Shown here: positions 44,895 through 54,327 of the stretch, piece by piece | Layout of the letters: each line of letters begins with the position of its first letter | How positions within the stretch are numbered: position 1 is the first letter of the stretch | Assembly (NCBI RefSeq): GCF_030582395.1 | Contig: NZ_CP104381.1 | Span: 1,364,001-1,428,000 of the forward strand | Source: Ralstonia pickettii | GTDB taxonomy: Bacteria; Pseudomonadota; Gammaproteobacteria; Burkholderiales; Burkholderiaceae | Reading direction: 5' to 3' | DNA: 64,000 nucleotides | The notes under the pieces: model-generated | The model's input: only the letters and a program-made list of their open reading frames with translations | Told to the model about the DNA's origin: nothing | Database searches by the model: none | Program-made: the position numbers and the translations under genes

Positions 44895-46622
44895 ATGGAG
44901 ACACCAGCCGCACGCCCTGCCAGCCTTGTCGTTGAGCCCCGCCACGGCGGCCAGATCCTTGTGGATGCACTGCTGGCCCACGGCGTCGACATGGCCTTCG
45001 GCGTGCCCGGCGAGAGCTACCTGTCGGTGCTCGAAGGCTTCTACCAGCGCCGCGACCGCGCCCGCTTCATCGTCTGCCGGCAAGAGGGCGGCGCGGCCAA
45101 CATGGCGGATGCGTACGGCAAGCTCACCGGGCGCCCCGGCATCGTCTTTTGCACGCGCGGGCCGGGCGCCACCAACGCCAGCATCGGCGTACACACTGCA
45201 TTTCAAGACTCCACGCCGCTGATCCTGTTCATCGGGCAGGTCGGCCGCGATTTCGTCGACCGCGAAGCGTTTCAGGAAATCGACTACCGCCGCATGTTCG
45301 GCCAGATGGCCAAGTGGGTCGCGCAGATCGATAGCGTCGAACGCATCCCCGAATACATCGCACGCGCCTTCCAGACTGCCACCGCCGGGCGTCCCGGCCC
45401 CGTGGTGCTGGCGTTGCCCGAAGACATGCTGACCGACGTTGCGACCGTGCAGGATGTGCCGCCGGAGTTTGCAACGAAAGCTCGCGTGATGGCCTGGCCC
45501 GGCCCGCGTGATCTTGCCCAACTGAAGACGCTGCTGCAGGACGCCGAGCGTCCGATGCTGCTGCTGGGCGGTTCCGGCTGGACGCCGCAAGCCGCCGCCC
45601 GCATGCAGGCCTTTGCCGAGCGCTGGAATCTGCCCGCGGGCTGCGTGTTCCGTCGGCAAGACCTGTTCGACAACCGCCACCCGAATTACGCCGGTGATGT
45701 CGGTATCGCCATCAACCCGAAGCTCGCGACGCGCGTGAAAGACGCCGACTTGGTGCTCGCTATCGGCACACGCCTGGGCGAAATGACGACCTCGGGCTAC
45801 ACGCTCTTCGACGTGCCGCGCCCGAAGCAGACGCTGGTGCATGTGCATGCCGGCGCGGAGGAGTTGGGCCGCGTCTACCAGGCGGACCTGATGATTCACG
45901 CGTCGATGCCCGCGATTGCCGAAGCACTGGACGGCGTATCGCCGGATGCGCCGCCGCGCTGGTCCGCCTGGACAGAGGCCGCCAATGCCGATTACCGCGC
46001 CAACATCGCGCCGCCGCCGTTTGGAGGCAAGGGCATCGACATGGCCCGCGCCATGCAATGGCTGCGCGAGCGCCTCCCGCAGAACAGCATCCTGACCAAC
46101 GGCGCAGGCAATTACGCCACGTGGCTGCATCGCTTCTATCAATACGGTGCGCTGGCGGCAGGCTCGCGTACGCAATTGGCGCCGAGCAGCGGTGCGATGG
46201 GCTATGGCGCACCCGCCGCAGTGGCGGCCAAAATCATCTGCCCCGACACACCCGTCATCTGCATGGCCGGCGATGGCTGCTTCCTGATGAACGGCCAGGA
46301 ACTGGCGACCGCGATGCAGTACAACGCGCCGGTCATCTTTATCGTGGTCAACAACGGCATGTACGGCACCATCCGCATGCACCAGGAACGCGAGTATCCC
46401 GAGCACGTGAGCGGCACCGACCTTCGCAACCCGGACTTCGCCGCATTAGCGCGGGCCTACGGCGCTGAAGGGCACACGGTGCGCTCGCTCGAAGGTTTCC
46501 AGTCGGCGGTGGAGGCGGCGCTCGCGGCAAGCGTTGCCTCCGTCATCGAGGTGCAGACCGATCCGAACATCATCAGCCCGCGTGCGACGATCGACTCGTT
46601 GCGTGCACAGTCGCGCAGTTGA
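44895..46622 (+). CDS. Thiamine diphosphate-dependent enzyme, acetolactate synthase-like
   Basis: This 575-residue protein has the three-domain ThDP enzyme fold. The N-terminal Pyr domain has [20 protein letters not shown] (with catalytic Glu in the [20 protein letters not shown] region) and [23 protein letters not shown]. The PP domain has the GDG…N motif [33 protein letters not shown]. It resembles large-subunit acetolactate synthase paralogues, but no ilvN or ilvC is near, so another 2-oxoacid is likely. The ATG at 44895 gives the family N-terminus. rraA follows after 59 bases. Confidence 0.9.
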   Translation: METPAARPASLVVEPRHGGQILVDALLAHGVDMAFGVPGESYLSVLEGFYQRRDRARFIVCRQEGGAANMADAYGKLTGRPGIVFCTRGPGATNASIGVHTAFQDSTPLILFIGQVGRDFVDREAFQEIDYRRMFGQMAKWVAQIDSVERIPEYIARAFQTATAGRPGPVVLALPEDMLTDVATVQDVPPEFATKARVMAWPGPRDLAQLKTLLQDAERPMLLLGGSGWTPQAAARMQAFAERWNLPAGCVFRRQDLFDNRHPNYAGDVGIAINPKLATRVKDADLVLAIGTRLGEMTTSGYTLFDVPRPKQTLVHVHAGAEELGRVYQADLMIHASMPAIAEALDGVSPDAPPRWSAWTEAANADYRANIAPPPFGGKGIDMARAMQWLRERLPQNSILTNGAGNYATWLHRFYQYGALAAGSRTQLAPSSGAMGYGAPAAVAAKIICPDTPVICMAGDGCFLMNGQELATAMQYNAPVIFIVVNNGMYGTIRMHQEREYPEHVSGTDLRNPDFAALARAYGAEGHTVRSLEGFQSAVEAALAASVASVIEVQTDPNIISPRATIDSLRAQSRS

Positions 46623-46681
46623 TTCCGCCTTCGTTTCTTGTTTCTTATTTCGCCAACGCCAATCCCAAACCCTCCATTGCC

Positions 46682-47179
46682 ATGACGATGATTCCCGTGA
46701 CTGATTTGTGCGACATGCACGAAGACAAGCTGGTGTACGGCAGCCTGCGTGTGCTCGCGCCGGTGTTCCGCAGCTTTGGCAAGCGCGCTGCATTTGCCGG
46801 CCCGGCTTCCACGCTCAAGGTGTTTGAAGACAACGGCCTGGTACGCGCCGCGCTGGAAGAACAGGGCGCGGGCCGCGTGCTGGTGATCGATGGCGGCGGC
46901 TCTTTGCGCTGCGCCCTGGTGGGCGGCAACCTGGGCAAGCTGGCAGAAGAGAACGGTTGGGAAGGCATTCTGCTCAACGGTTGCGTGCGCGATACGCGCG
47001 AGCTGGCCGAATGCAACGTCGGCATCCACGCCCTGGCCGTGCACCCGCGCAAGAGCATCAAGAAGAACGCCGGGCAGCGCGAAGTCGGCGTGCAGATGCC
47101 GGGCGCGTACATCCAGTCTGGCGAGTGGATCTATGCCGACGAAGACGGCGTGCTCGTTTCGCAGGACATGCTCGAATGA
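46682..47179 (+). CDS. rraA: RraA family protein (regulator of RNase E or aldolase-like)
   Basis: This 165-residue protein has the RraA/HMG-aldolase fold. Family features are [10 protein letters not shown] near the N-terminus, [42 protein letters not shown], and a C-terminal [11 protein letters not shown]. In E. coli RraA binds and inhibits RNase E. Many homologues are instead HMG/CHA aldolases or demethylmenaquinone methyltransferase-like, so the role is not certain. The ATG at 46682 gives the usual length. The stop overlaps the next start by three bases. Confidence 0.88.
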   Translation: MTMIPVTDLCDMHEDKLVYGSLRVLAPVFRSFGKRAAFAGPASTLKVFEDNGLVRAALEEQGAGRVLVIDGGGSLRCALVGGNLGKLAEENGWEGILLNGCVRDTRELAECNVGIHALAVHPRKSIKKNAGQREVGVQMPGAYIQSGEWIYADEDGVLVSQDMLE

Positions 47180-47595
47180 CCCGCGCCAATGCCATCCACG
47201 TATTCGTCTACGGCACGCTGCGGGCCGGTGAGGCGAATGATTTGCGCGTTGCCGCGGCCAGGCGCGGCATTCCCGAACCGGAGCTGCTCGGTACCGCCAC
47301 GTTGCACGGCCGTCTGTACGACTTTGGTGCGTACCCCGGCCTCGTGCTGGACCCGACCGGCACCGCCGTACGTGGCGATGTATATCGCATCGATGCGGCG
47401 CTCGTTCCGGTGCTGGACGAGATCGAAGAGGTCTACCCCGGTGGGGACGCGCTGTTCCTGCGCGAGAACCACGCCGTCATGCTGGGCAGCGAACCGGTCG
47501 ACTGCATTGTCTATCCGGTCAGTCCGCAGCACATTGCCGGGCGGCCCGTCATCACGGGCGGGGATTGGGTGGCGCATCGCTTGTCTCGAGGCTGA
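47176..47595 (+). CDS. Gamma-glutamylcyclotransferase-like (AIG2/GGCT) protein
   Basis: This 139-residue protein has the GGCT/BtrG fold. It starts with [18 protein letters not shown], containing the diagnostic [14 protein letters not shown] follows, then [21 protein letters not shown] with the acidic residue that serves as general base, and a C-terminal [23 protein letters not shown]. It may open gamma-glutamyl amides to 5-oxoproline. The ATG at 47176 overlaps the rraA stop, indicating coupled translation. Confidence 0.87.
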   Translation: MTRANAIHVFVYGTLRAGEANDLRVAAARRGIPEPELLGTATLHGRLYDFGAYPGLVLDPTGTAVRGDVYRIDAALVPVLDEIEEVYPGGDALFLRENHAVMLGSEPVDCIVYPVSPQHIAGRPVITGGDWVAHRLSRG

Positions 47596-47601
47596 TTCCG
47601 A

Positions 47602-47630
47602 TTTGGAGGGGGAGGGGCGCACGATATAAT
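47602..47630 (+). promoter_or_regulatory. Promoter of the C4-like RNA locus
   Basis: A perfect TATAAT at 47625-47630 lies 17 bp after TTTGGA (47602-47607). Transcription would begin near 47637, just before the structured leader. It lies 6 bases after the cyclotransferase stop. Confidence 0.7.
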
Positions 47631-47653
47631 TCGCGCGCTGTTTATTCGAGCAG

Positions 47654-47800
47654 CCGGGTTTAGCAGCCCACCAGATGTGCCATCTAGACGGACAATGTCC
47701 GGTGCTTGTGCACGCCTATGCTTCATGGCGGGCCGGGCGGTGAGACCTTCGGGTCTGCCGGTTTCTAGATGGCCGGTCTGCTAACGCCGTCGTCAGGCCC
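47654..47800 (+). ncRNA. C4-like antisense RNA / structured leader
   Basis: The leader folds into nested elements. Outer stem GTTTAGCAG (47658-47666) pairs with CTGCTAAC (47778-47785), with one bulge. Next, GCCATCTAGA (47679-47688) pairs perfectly with TCTAGATGGC (47764-47773). Inside are hairpin CGGAC/GTCCG (47689-47701) and a stem AGACC-TTCG-GGTCT (about 47743-47756) with a UUCG tetraloop. The inner GCCTATGCTTCATGGCGGG block and tetraloop hairpin resemble, from memory, the C4 antisense RNA of phages P1 and P7 and P4-like prophages. There C4 blocks translation of a short gene coupled to the next gene. No phage genes lie nearby. Confidence 0.68.
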
Positions 47801-47808
47801 GCCACCCT

Positions 47809-47846
47809 CGTTTAGCAGCGAACGGCTGGCCTCTTCATCTAGGAGA
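47809..47846 (+). promoter_or_regulatory. Target segment for C4-like pairing, overlapping a Shine-Dalgarno
   Basis: CGTTTAGCAG (47809-47818) and CATCTAG (47836-47842) repeat, in the same order, the two 5' arms of the leader (47658-47666 and 47681-47687). Both can pair with the antisense stretch 47764-47786. The second overlaps AGGAGA, the ribosome site of the 30-codon peptide. Pairing here would hide that site. Confidence 0.6.
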
Positions 47847-47850
47847 CGTC

Positions 47851-47943
47851 ATGTCTATCGCATCAAGCGGGCATCGCCCCGCGTCTTATCCCTCCCCACC
47901 GTCTTGCATCCCCTGGCATCCGCTTTATGGAGGTGCACGTTGA
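47851..47943 (+). CDS. 30-residue peptide controlled by the C4-like leader
   Basis: This short frame (starting MSIASSGHRPASYPSPP, ending in LYGGAR) has AGGAGACGTC directly before its ATG. It is rich in Ser and Pro, with one Cys and one Trp. Its TGA (47941-47943) overlaps the TTG start of the next gene (47940-47942). The arrangement resembles the short coupling gene (icd in P1) that must be translated for the next gene to be translated. It may also resemble the short Ash-type phage proteins. Any function of the peptide itself is unknown. Confidence 0.6.
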   Translation: MSIASSGHRPASYPSPPSCIPWHPLYGGAR

Positions 47944-48203
47944 ACGCGCTACGGCACTACCAATCTGGCGCCCTGGCAGCCAAGGATTTTCTTTGCCGTA
48001 CGCACGTTGATGCGCGTGCCGGCCGGCCCTTTGTGGCCATGCGCCTACGCTCGAAAATCGACGGCATCACGCATGCACTGCCGCGCGAGTTTCGGGCCGG
48101 TTTCATCGATGCGATTTATCTGTTCGTAACAGCGGCCCTGCGGGGCAAGGCGCCGGATCTTCTGCAATGGGATGTGTTGGCGGACTTAGAGCGCCCGTCC
48201 TGA
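47940..48203 (+). CDS. Unrecognised 87-residue protein coupled to the leader peptide
   Basis: This frame starts with TTG at 47940, with GGAGG six bases upstream (47929-47934 region) inside the peptide coding sequence. It reads LNALRHYQSGALAAKDFLC… and ends …LLQWDVLADLERPS. It is basic in the middle (AMRLRSKIDGITHALPREFR), followed by a moderately hydrophobic AGFIDAIYLFVTAALRGKAPD. No family was recognised. The frame is open further upstream, but that part is the C4-like leader. The terminator follows 26 bases after the stop, closing the unit. Codon use looks a little less biased than in neighbours. Confidence 0.6.
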   Translation: MNALRHYQSGALAAKDFLCRTHVDARAGRPFVAMRLRSKIDGITHALPREFRAGFIDAIYLFVTAALRGKAPDLLQWDVLADLERPS

Positions 48204-48229
48204 GCGCACACGCGATCATCGCCATCCTG

Positions 48230-48253
48230 AACGCCGCATCTGCGGCGTTTTTT
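48230..48253 (+). terminator. Rho-independent terminator after the C4-like operon
   Basis: A 9-bp perfect stem AACGCCGCA / TGCGGCGTT with a 2-base loop is followed by T-rich sequence to 48253. Confidence 0.88.
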
Positions 48254-48289
48254 GTGGCACCGCGATGTGATGGAGAGATCTCCACGATT

Positions 48290-48387
48290 TTTCATAATGC
48301 GGAAAGGGGTTTTGGTCCGCAAAAATTCGCACCGCGCGGCACCATCCCTGCCTTTCATGATAGAAAAAATCTTTCCGCATCATGAAA
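48290..48387. promoter_or_regulatory. Paired inverted sites in the aceA upstream region
   Basis: The 344 bases from 48254 to 48597 hold no gene. TTTCATAATGCGGAAAG (48290-48306) and CTTTCCGCATCATGAAA (48371-48387) are inverted copies of 17 bp with one mismatch, about 65 bp apart. A third partial copy TTTCATGAT lies at 48353-48361. The region is AT-rich compared with its surroundings. This is the kind of layout expected for a regulator binding at two sites to control isocitrate lyase. The regulator is unknown. Confidence 0.45.
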
Positions 48388-48597
48388 TATTGTTGGTAAG
48401 TACTTGAAAAACAATAGATAAAAACTTCCGCCTGCACACATGTTCTCCTTGTTGCGCTGCACCCGCCCTTTCTACACTCTTATATAAGACATATGACTTG
48501 AGCCAACCAGCAGCGCCCCAAGAAGGCGCCAGCGGCTCAAGGCGCAGAGTGAGATACCGGTTTTTATTTGATGGATGCGATCAAACAGGAGAGTGCG

Positions 48598-49902
<1,305 letters not shown>

Positions 49903-49967
49903 GGCCGCCGACGCATCCGGCACCCAGGTATCCGGGCCGGCCGTGCTGACCACACGCCGGCCTCTCG

Positions 49968-49999
49968 AACCGCGCTCCCTCAACGGCGCGGTTTTTTTT
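49968..49999 (+). terminator. Terminator after aceA
   Basis: An 8-bp stem AACCGCGC / GCGCGGTT is followed by a run of eight T (broken by no other base). It lies 65 bases after the aceA stop. Confidence 0.85.
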
Positions 50000-50011
50000 C
50001 GTCTTGGCCGA

Positions 50012-50046
50012 CCGAAAAAGAGAAGCCGCCCGGGGCGGGGCGGCTT
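50012..50046 (-). terminator. Terminator after the universal stress protein gene
   Basis: On the minus strand, stem AAGCCGCC / GGCGGCTT is followed by CTCTTTTTCGG. It lies 24 bases past the usp stop and back to back with the aceA terminator. Confidence 0.85.
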
Positions 50047-50069
50047 GCGTAGCGGGAGCGCCGCAGGCT

Positions 50070-50504
50070 TCAGCGATAGACGATCACCGGAATCTCGGTA
50101 TGCGTGAGCACCTTCTGCGTTTCGCTGCCGAGCAGCAGCCCGGCCAACCCGCGCCGGCCGTGCGAGGCCATGAAGATGACGTCGCAGCCATGGCGCTCGG
50201 CCGCGTCGATGATGCCCATGTACGGGACGGCGAAGCAGCTCATGTCGGTGTCGCAGCGGATACCGGCGCTGACGGCGGCGTCCTCCACGTCCTTGAGCAC
50301 CACGCGGGCCTGCGCTTCGACCCGCTCTTTGAACGCCTGCGGTGTCTCCACGACGATCTCGGAAAATGGCGTGTACGGGTATTCCTCAAGGCAGGTGTAG
50401 GCCGTCAAGCGCGCGCCCAGCGTCTTGGCAAAGTCGAGCGCGCCCGCCACCGCCTTGCGCGACAGCTCGGAACCATCGGTGGGGATGAGGATGTGCTGGA
50501 ACAT
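50070..50504 (-). CDS. Universal stress protein, UspA family
   Basis: This 144-residue protein has the UspA fold. It starts MFQHILIPTDGSELSRKAV and has the ATP-binding Gly-rich stretch MASHGRRGLAGLLLGSETQKVL near the C-terminus (GxxG-x9-GS form). It is thus probably an ATP-binding stress protein. The ATG at 50504 has CAGGAGGCCGC upstream, a strong ribosome site. An upstream in-frame ATG would add 24 unrelated residues. It is transcribed alone, convergent with aceA. Confidence 0.92.
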   Translation of the reverse strand: MFQHILIPTDGSELSRKAVAGALDFAKTLGARLTAYTCLEEYPYTPFSEIVVETPQAFKERVEAQARVVLKDVEDAAVSAGIRCDTDMSCFAVPYMGIIDAAERHGCDVIFMASHGRRGLAGLLLGSETQKVLTHTEIPVIVYR

Positions 50505-50588
50505 GCGGCCTCCTGAGGTGGGATGCGGGAAGACGTTCTTGTCTTGATTGTAGGCCGCATGCGGCGTTTCACCCACTCGGGGTGATTG

Positions 50589-51518
50589 CTAATCCATCCC
50601 GATCAAGGCGTCCGCCCGGCGCCAGTAGGCCGGGTTGCCATACGTGTTCTTGAGGAAATCGATGAACAGACGCACGCGCAGCGGCAGGTGCTTGCGCTGC
50701 GGAAACACCGCATGGATGCCAATCGGCGGCGCTTCAAAGGCATCGAGCACCGTGACCAGCTTGCCCGTGGCAATGTCGTGGCCGACCTCCCACCACGAGC
50801 GCCACGCCAGGCCATAGCCTTGCAGGCACCACTCGCGCAGCACGGCGCCGTCGGTGCATTCCATCGTGCCCGACACCTTGACAGTGACGGCCTTGCCGCC
50901 TTGCTGGAAGACCCAGCCGCGCTGCACGTTGGCACTGGCGCCAAAGGCCAGGCAGTTGTGCGTCGAAAGCTGCTCCACCTGCGTTGGAACGCCCCGGCGC
51001 TCCAGGTACGACGGCGCAGCCACCACCACCCGGCGGTTTTCCCACAGGCGGATCGACACGAGGCTCGAATCGGGCAGGTCGCCCAGGCGGATCGCGCAAT
51101 CGAAGCCTTCGTTGACGAGGTCGACGACGCGGTCGCCCAAGTCCAGCGTCATCGAGACATCCGGATGTGTCTCGATGAAATCCGGCACCATCGGCGCGAC
51201 ATGGCGGCGGCCAAAGCCGGCGGGGGCCGTCACGCGCAGGTGCCCGCTGGCTTTCACGCCACCGGCCGAGACGCTGGCCTCGGCGTTGTGCAGGTCATTG
51301 AGAATGCGTTGGCAATCCTCGAGGAACGCCGAGCCCTCGAACGTCAGCGTGATGCGCCGCGTGGTGCGGACGAGGAGTTTGACACCGAGGCGTTCTTCCA
51401 GCGCGTCGATGCGGCGCCCGATGATGGCAGGCGCCACGCCCTCAGCGGCGGCGGCGGCGGATAAGCTGCCGCGCGTGGCGACGGCGACAAAGGTTTCGAG
51501 CTGCTTGAAATGATCCAT
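50589..51518 (-). CDS. LysR-family transcriptional regulator
   Basis: This 309-residue regulator has an N-terminal winged helix-turn-helix (FVAVATRGSLSAAAAAEGVAPAIIGRRIDALEERLGVKLLVRTTRRITLTFEG) and a LysR substrate-binding domain with LRVTAPAGFGRRHVAPMV. It belongs to the CrgA/AaeR-like subgroup. It is divergent from the haloacid dehalogenase gene with a 218-base gap containing a palindromic site. It may regulate that gene, following the common LysR pattern. The effector is unknown. Confidence 0.93.
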   Translation of the reverse strand: MDHFKQLETFVAVATRGSLSAAAAAEGVAPAIIGRRIDALEERLGVKLLVRTTRRITLTFEGSAFLEDCQRILNDLHNAEASVSAGGVKASGHLRVTAPAGFGRRHVAPMVPDFIETHPDVSMTLDLGDRVVDLVNEGFDCAIRLGDLPDSSLVSIRLWENRRVVVAAPSYLERRGVPTQVEQLSTHNCLAFGASANVQRGWVFQQGGKAVTVKVSGTMECTDGAVLREWCLQGYGLAWRSWWEVGHDIATGKLVTVLDAFEAPPIGIHAVFPQRKHLPLRVRLFIDFLKNTYGNPAYWRRADALIGMD

Positions 51519-51557
51519 GCCTGATGTATACCGTGCCCACCGGGGTCTGCGGGATTG

Positions 51558-51585
51558 TGACGAATATAAAGGTTATCACTCGTCA
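51558..51585. promoter_or_regulatory. Possible operator in the LysR / dehalogenase gap
   Basis: TGACGA (51558-51563) and TCGTCA (51580-51585) are perfect inverted half-sites around AT-rich sequence with ATAA / TTAT. This is a 28-bp interrupted palindrome, 40 bp upstream of the LysR start. It fits the size of a LysR-type recognition region. Confidence 0.35.
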
Positions 51586-51736
51586 TTCCACCGGTAAAAG
51601 TTAAAGATCAAGTGACCAATGCCGTCTTTGTGCGGTGCGTCAGCTTTTCTACAATGGCCCTCGTTGCGAAGGTCGGCAAGGCGTTCTGCGTAATGGAACG
51701 TGCGAGCGCGTGGCCTTCGGGTCCGTGGAGCTTCTG

Positions 51737-52435
51737 ATGCGTTCGATTCGCGCAGTGGTGTTTGATGCCTATGGCACGTTGTTCGACGTGTATTCCGTGG
51801 CCGCGCGCGCCGAGCAACTGTTTGCCGGCAAGGGCGAAGCACTGTCGATCCTGTGGCGCGACAAGCAGATCGACTACACGCGCATCCGTTCGCTGGCCGG
51901 CCCTTCGGGCGAACACTACAAGCCGTTCTGGGACATCACCGTCGATGCACTGCGCTATGCGGCGGCGCGCCTGGGCGTAGAGCTATCCGCCCACGACGAA
52001 GCCACGCTGATGCGCGAATATGCGTGTCTGTCGGCGTTTCCCGAGAATGTGCCTGCGCTGCGCCGCCTGCGCGAGATGGGGCTGCCGCTGGGCATCCTCT
52101 CCAACGGCAACCCGCAGATGCTCGACATTGCCGTGAAGAGTGCCGGTATGTCCGGGCTGTTCGATCACGTGCTGTCGGTCGACGCGGTCAAGCTCTACAA
52201 GACCGCGCCGCAGGCCTATGCGCTGGCGCCACAAGCCTTTGGTGTGCCGGCGGAACAGATTCTGTTTGTCTCGTCCAATGGCTGGGATGCCTGCGGCGCG
52301 ACGTGGTACGGCTTCATCACGTTCTGGATCAACCGCCTGGGGCATCCGCCCGAGGCACTCGACGTGGCGCCCACCGCGGCTGGCCACGACATGCGCGATC
52401 TGCTGCAGTTCGTGCAGGCAAGGCAACTGACGTAA
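51737..52435 (+). CDS. Haloacid dehalogenase, type II
   Basis: This 232-residue HAD-superfamily enzyme should hydrolyse 2-haloacids such as 2-chloropropionate, or have a related activity. Motif I is VVFDAYGTLFDVYSV with the nucleophilic Asp. Motif II is GILSNGNPQML, the Lys of motif III is VKLYKTAPQAY, and motif IV is FVSSNGWDACGATWYGFITFWINR with Ser-Asn and Trp-Asp typical of L-2-haloacid dehalogenases. The ATG at 51737 is preceded by GTGGAGCTTCT. It is divergent from the LysR gene. Confidence 0.93.
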   Translation: MRSIRAVVFDAYGTLFDVYSVAARAEQLFAGKGEALSILWRDKQIDYTRIRSLAGPSGEHYKPFWDITVDALRYAAARLGVELSAHDEATLMREYACLSAFPENVPALRRLREMGLPLGILSNGNPQMLDIAVKSAGMSGLFDHVLSVDAVKLYKTAPQAYALAPQAFGVPAEQILFVSSNGWDACGATWYGFITFWINRLGHPPEALDVAPTAAGHDMRDLLQFVQARQLT

Positions 52436-52505
52436 GACATACCAAATCGGCCAAGGTATAGGACCGAACCCGTTCAACCCTCACATCAACCTCTGGAGAA
52501 CAACC

Positions 52506-54086
52506 ATGGCGCTCACGCTGCCCCAAGGCATGGAGATCAAGGCCGAGATTCTGCCGGCCTACGAAGACATTCTGACCCCCGACGCACTGGCGCTGGTCGC
52601 CAAGCTGCACCGTGCCTTCCAGCCGCGTCGTAAAGAGCTGCTGGCTGCCCGTGTCGAGCGCGCCAAGCGCCTGGATGCCGGCGAGCGCCCGGATTTCCTG
52701 CCGGAGACGAAAGCCGTGCGTGAGGGCGACTGGAAGGTTGCTCCGATCCCGCCGGCACTGCATTGCCGCCGCGTGGAAATCACCGGCCCGGTCGATGCCA
52801 AGATGGTCATCAACGCGTTCAACTCGGGCGCGGACAGCTACATGACCGACTTCGAAGATTCGAATTCGCCGAGCTGGCACAACCAGATCCAGGGCCAGGT
52901 CAACCTGAAGGCTGCCATTCGCCGCACGCTGACGCTGGAGCAGAACGGCAAGACCTACAAGCTCAACGACAAGATCGCCACGCTGCAGGTGCGTCCGCGC
53001 GGCTGGCACCTGGACGAGAAGCATGTGCTGATCGACGGCGAGCGCGTGTCCGGCGGCATCTTCGACTTTGCGCTGTTCCTGTTCCACAACGCCAAGGAGC
53101 AGATCGCGCGCGGCGCCGGCCCGTTCTTCTACCTGCCGAAGATGGAAAGCCATCTGGAAGCACGTCTGTGGAACGACATCTTCGTGATGGCACAGAACGA
53201 GATCGGCCTGCCGCAAGGCACGATCAAGGCCACCGTGCTGATCGAAACCATCCTCGCCGCGTTCGAGATGGAAGAAATCCTGTACGAACTGCGCGAGCAC
53301 AGCGCCGGTTTGAACGCCGGCCGCTGGGATTACATCTTCTCGTGCATCAAGAAGTTCAAGGTCGACAAGAACTTCTGCCTGGCCGACCGCGCCAAGGTGA
53401 CGATGACGTCGCCGTTCATGCGTGCCTACGCGCTGCTGCTGCTCAAGACCTGCCACAAGCGCGGTGCACCCGCAATCGGCGGCATGAGCGCGCTGATCCC
53501 GATCAAGAACGATCCGGAGAAGAACGCCATCGCCATGGCCGGCATCATCAACGACAAGAAGCGCGACGCGACCGACGGCTACGACGGCGGCTGGGTGGCG
53601 CACCCGGGCCTGGTCGAGCCGGCCATGAAGGAATTCGTGGCAGTGCTGGGCGAGAAGCCGAACCAGTTCGAGAAGCAACGCCCGGACGTGGAAGTGAAGG
53701 CTGCGGACCTGCTGGACTTCCAGCCGGAAACGCCGATCACCGAAGGTGGCCTGCGCATGAACATCAACGTCGGCATCCACTACCTGGGTGCCTGGCTGGC
53801 CGGCAACGGTTGCGTGCCTATCCACAACCTGATGGAAGATGCCGCCACGGCGGAAATCTCCCGCTCCCAGGTGTGGCAGTGGATCCGCTCGCCGAAGGGC
53901 AAGCTGGAAGACGGCACCAAGGTCACGGCTGAACTGGTGCGCAAGCTGATCCCGGAAGAATTGGCCAAGGTGAAGGAGACGGGCGCGGTGGGCCACTTTG
54001 ACCGCGCTGCAGAAATCTTCGAACAGATGTCGACGTCGGAAGACTTTGCCGAATTCCTGACACTGCCGCTGTACGAAGAAATCTAA
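52506..54086 (+). CDS. aceB: Malate synthase A
   Basis: This 526-residue cytoplasmic enzyme condenses glyoxylate with acetyl-CoA to malate, the second step of the glyoxylate shunt. The conserved segments are DFEDSNSPSW (catalytic acid region), QVRPRGWHLDEKHV, GPFFYLPKMESHLEARLWNDIF, GTIKATVLIETILAAFEMEEILYELREHSAGLNAGRWDYIFS and the C-terminal NGCVPIHNLMEDAATAEISRSQVWQW, whose Asp is the catalytic base. CTCTGGAGAACAACC precedes the ATG. The length equals malate synthase A. It lies 2.6 kb from aceA and is a separate unit. Confidence 0.98.
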   Translation: MALTLPQGMEIKAEILPAYEDILTPDALALVAKLHRAFQPRRKELLAARVERAKRLDAGERPDFLPETKAVREGDWKVAPIPPALHCRRVEITGPVDAKMVINAFNSGADSYMTDFEDSNSPSWHNQIQGQVNLKAAIRRTLTLEQNGKTYKLNDKIATLQVRPRGWHLDEKHVLIDGERVSGGIFDFALFLFHNAKEQIARGAGPFFYLPKMESHLEARLWNDIFVMAQNEIGLPQGTIKATVLIETILAAFEMEEILYELREHSAGLNAGRWDYIFSCIKKFKVDKNFCLADRAKVTMTSPFMRAYALLLLKTCHKRGAPAIGGMSALIPIKNDPEKNAIAMAGIINDKKRDATDGYDGGWVAHPGLVEPAMKEFVAVLGEKPNQFEKQRPDVEVKAADLLDFQPETPITEGGLRMNINVGIHYLGAWLAGNGCVPIHNLMEDAATAEISRSQVWQWIRSPKGKLEDGTKVTAELVRKLIPEELAKVKETGAVGHFDRAAEIFEQMSTSEDFAEFLTLPLYEEI

Positions 54087-54209
54087 AAAAATCGCTCACG
54101 GTCCTACTGCGCGCCCCGTTTTTGGCTCTGCGATGCTCGCCGTACTCATGTACGGCTGCGCTTCTCGCGCCAACCTCGGGTCGCTCGCTGCGGACCGTGA
54201 ACGATTTTT
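54087..54209. repeat. Long-range inverted repeat after aceB
   Basis: AAAAATCGCTCACGGTCC (54087-54104) and its inverse GGACCGTGAACGATTTTT (54192-54209) match at 17 of 18 positions. Within lies CCGTAC-TCAT-GTACGG (54140-54155) and imperfect pairs around it. It starts immediately after the aceB stop and the right arm ends in T-rich sequence, so it could act as a terminator. The inner GATGCTCGCCGTAC block looks like a dispersed intergenic repeat. Confidence 0.6.
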
Positions 54210-54234
54210 AAGCGACGCTTAAAGCGCGCAACGG

Positions 54235-54268
54235 AAACGCCGGCTGGGGCAACCCGCCGGCGTTTTTT
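54235..54268 (+). terminator. Terminator upstream of the DUF1857 gene
   Basis: Stem AAACGCCGG / CCGGCGTTT with a 13-base loop is followed by TTTTTT. It lies after the aceB inverted repeat and before the next promoter. Confidence 0.85.
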
Positions 54269-54327
54269 CATTTGGCGAAGGCAGGCGAAGCCGCGCGATA
54301 ATGTCACGAAATCTTGCGGAGGCCGCT

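Noticed and set aside
47596..48597. Prophage insertion between the cyclotransferase gene and aceA
   Set aside because: No integrase, structural or replication gene, tRNA or att-like duplication was seen. Only the C4-like unit is present.
52329..53996. 555-codon minus-strand open frame
   Set aside because: Antisense of aceB; a shadow of codon bias.
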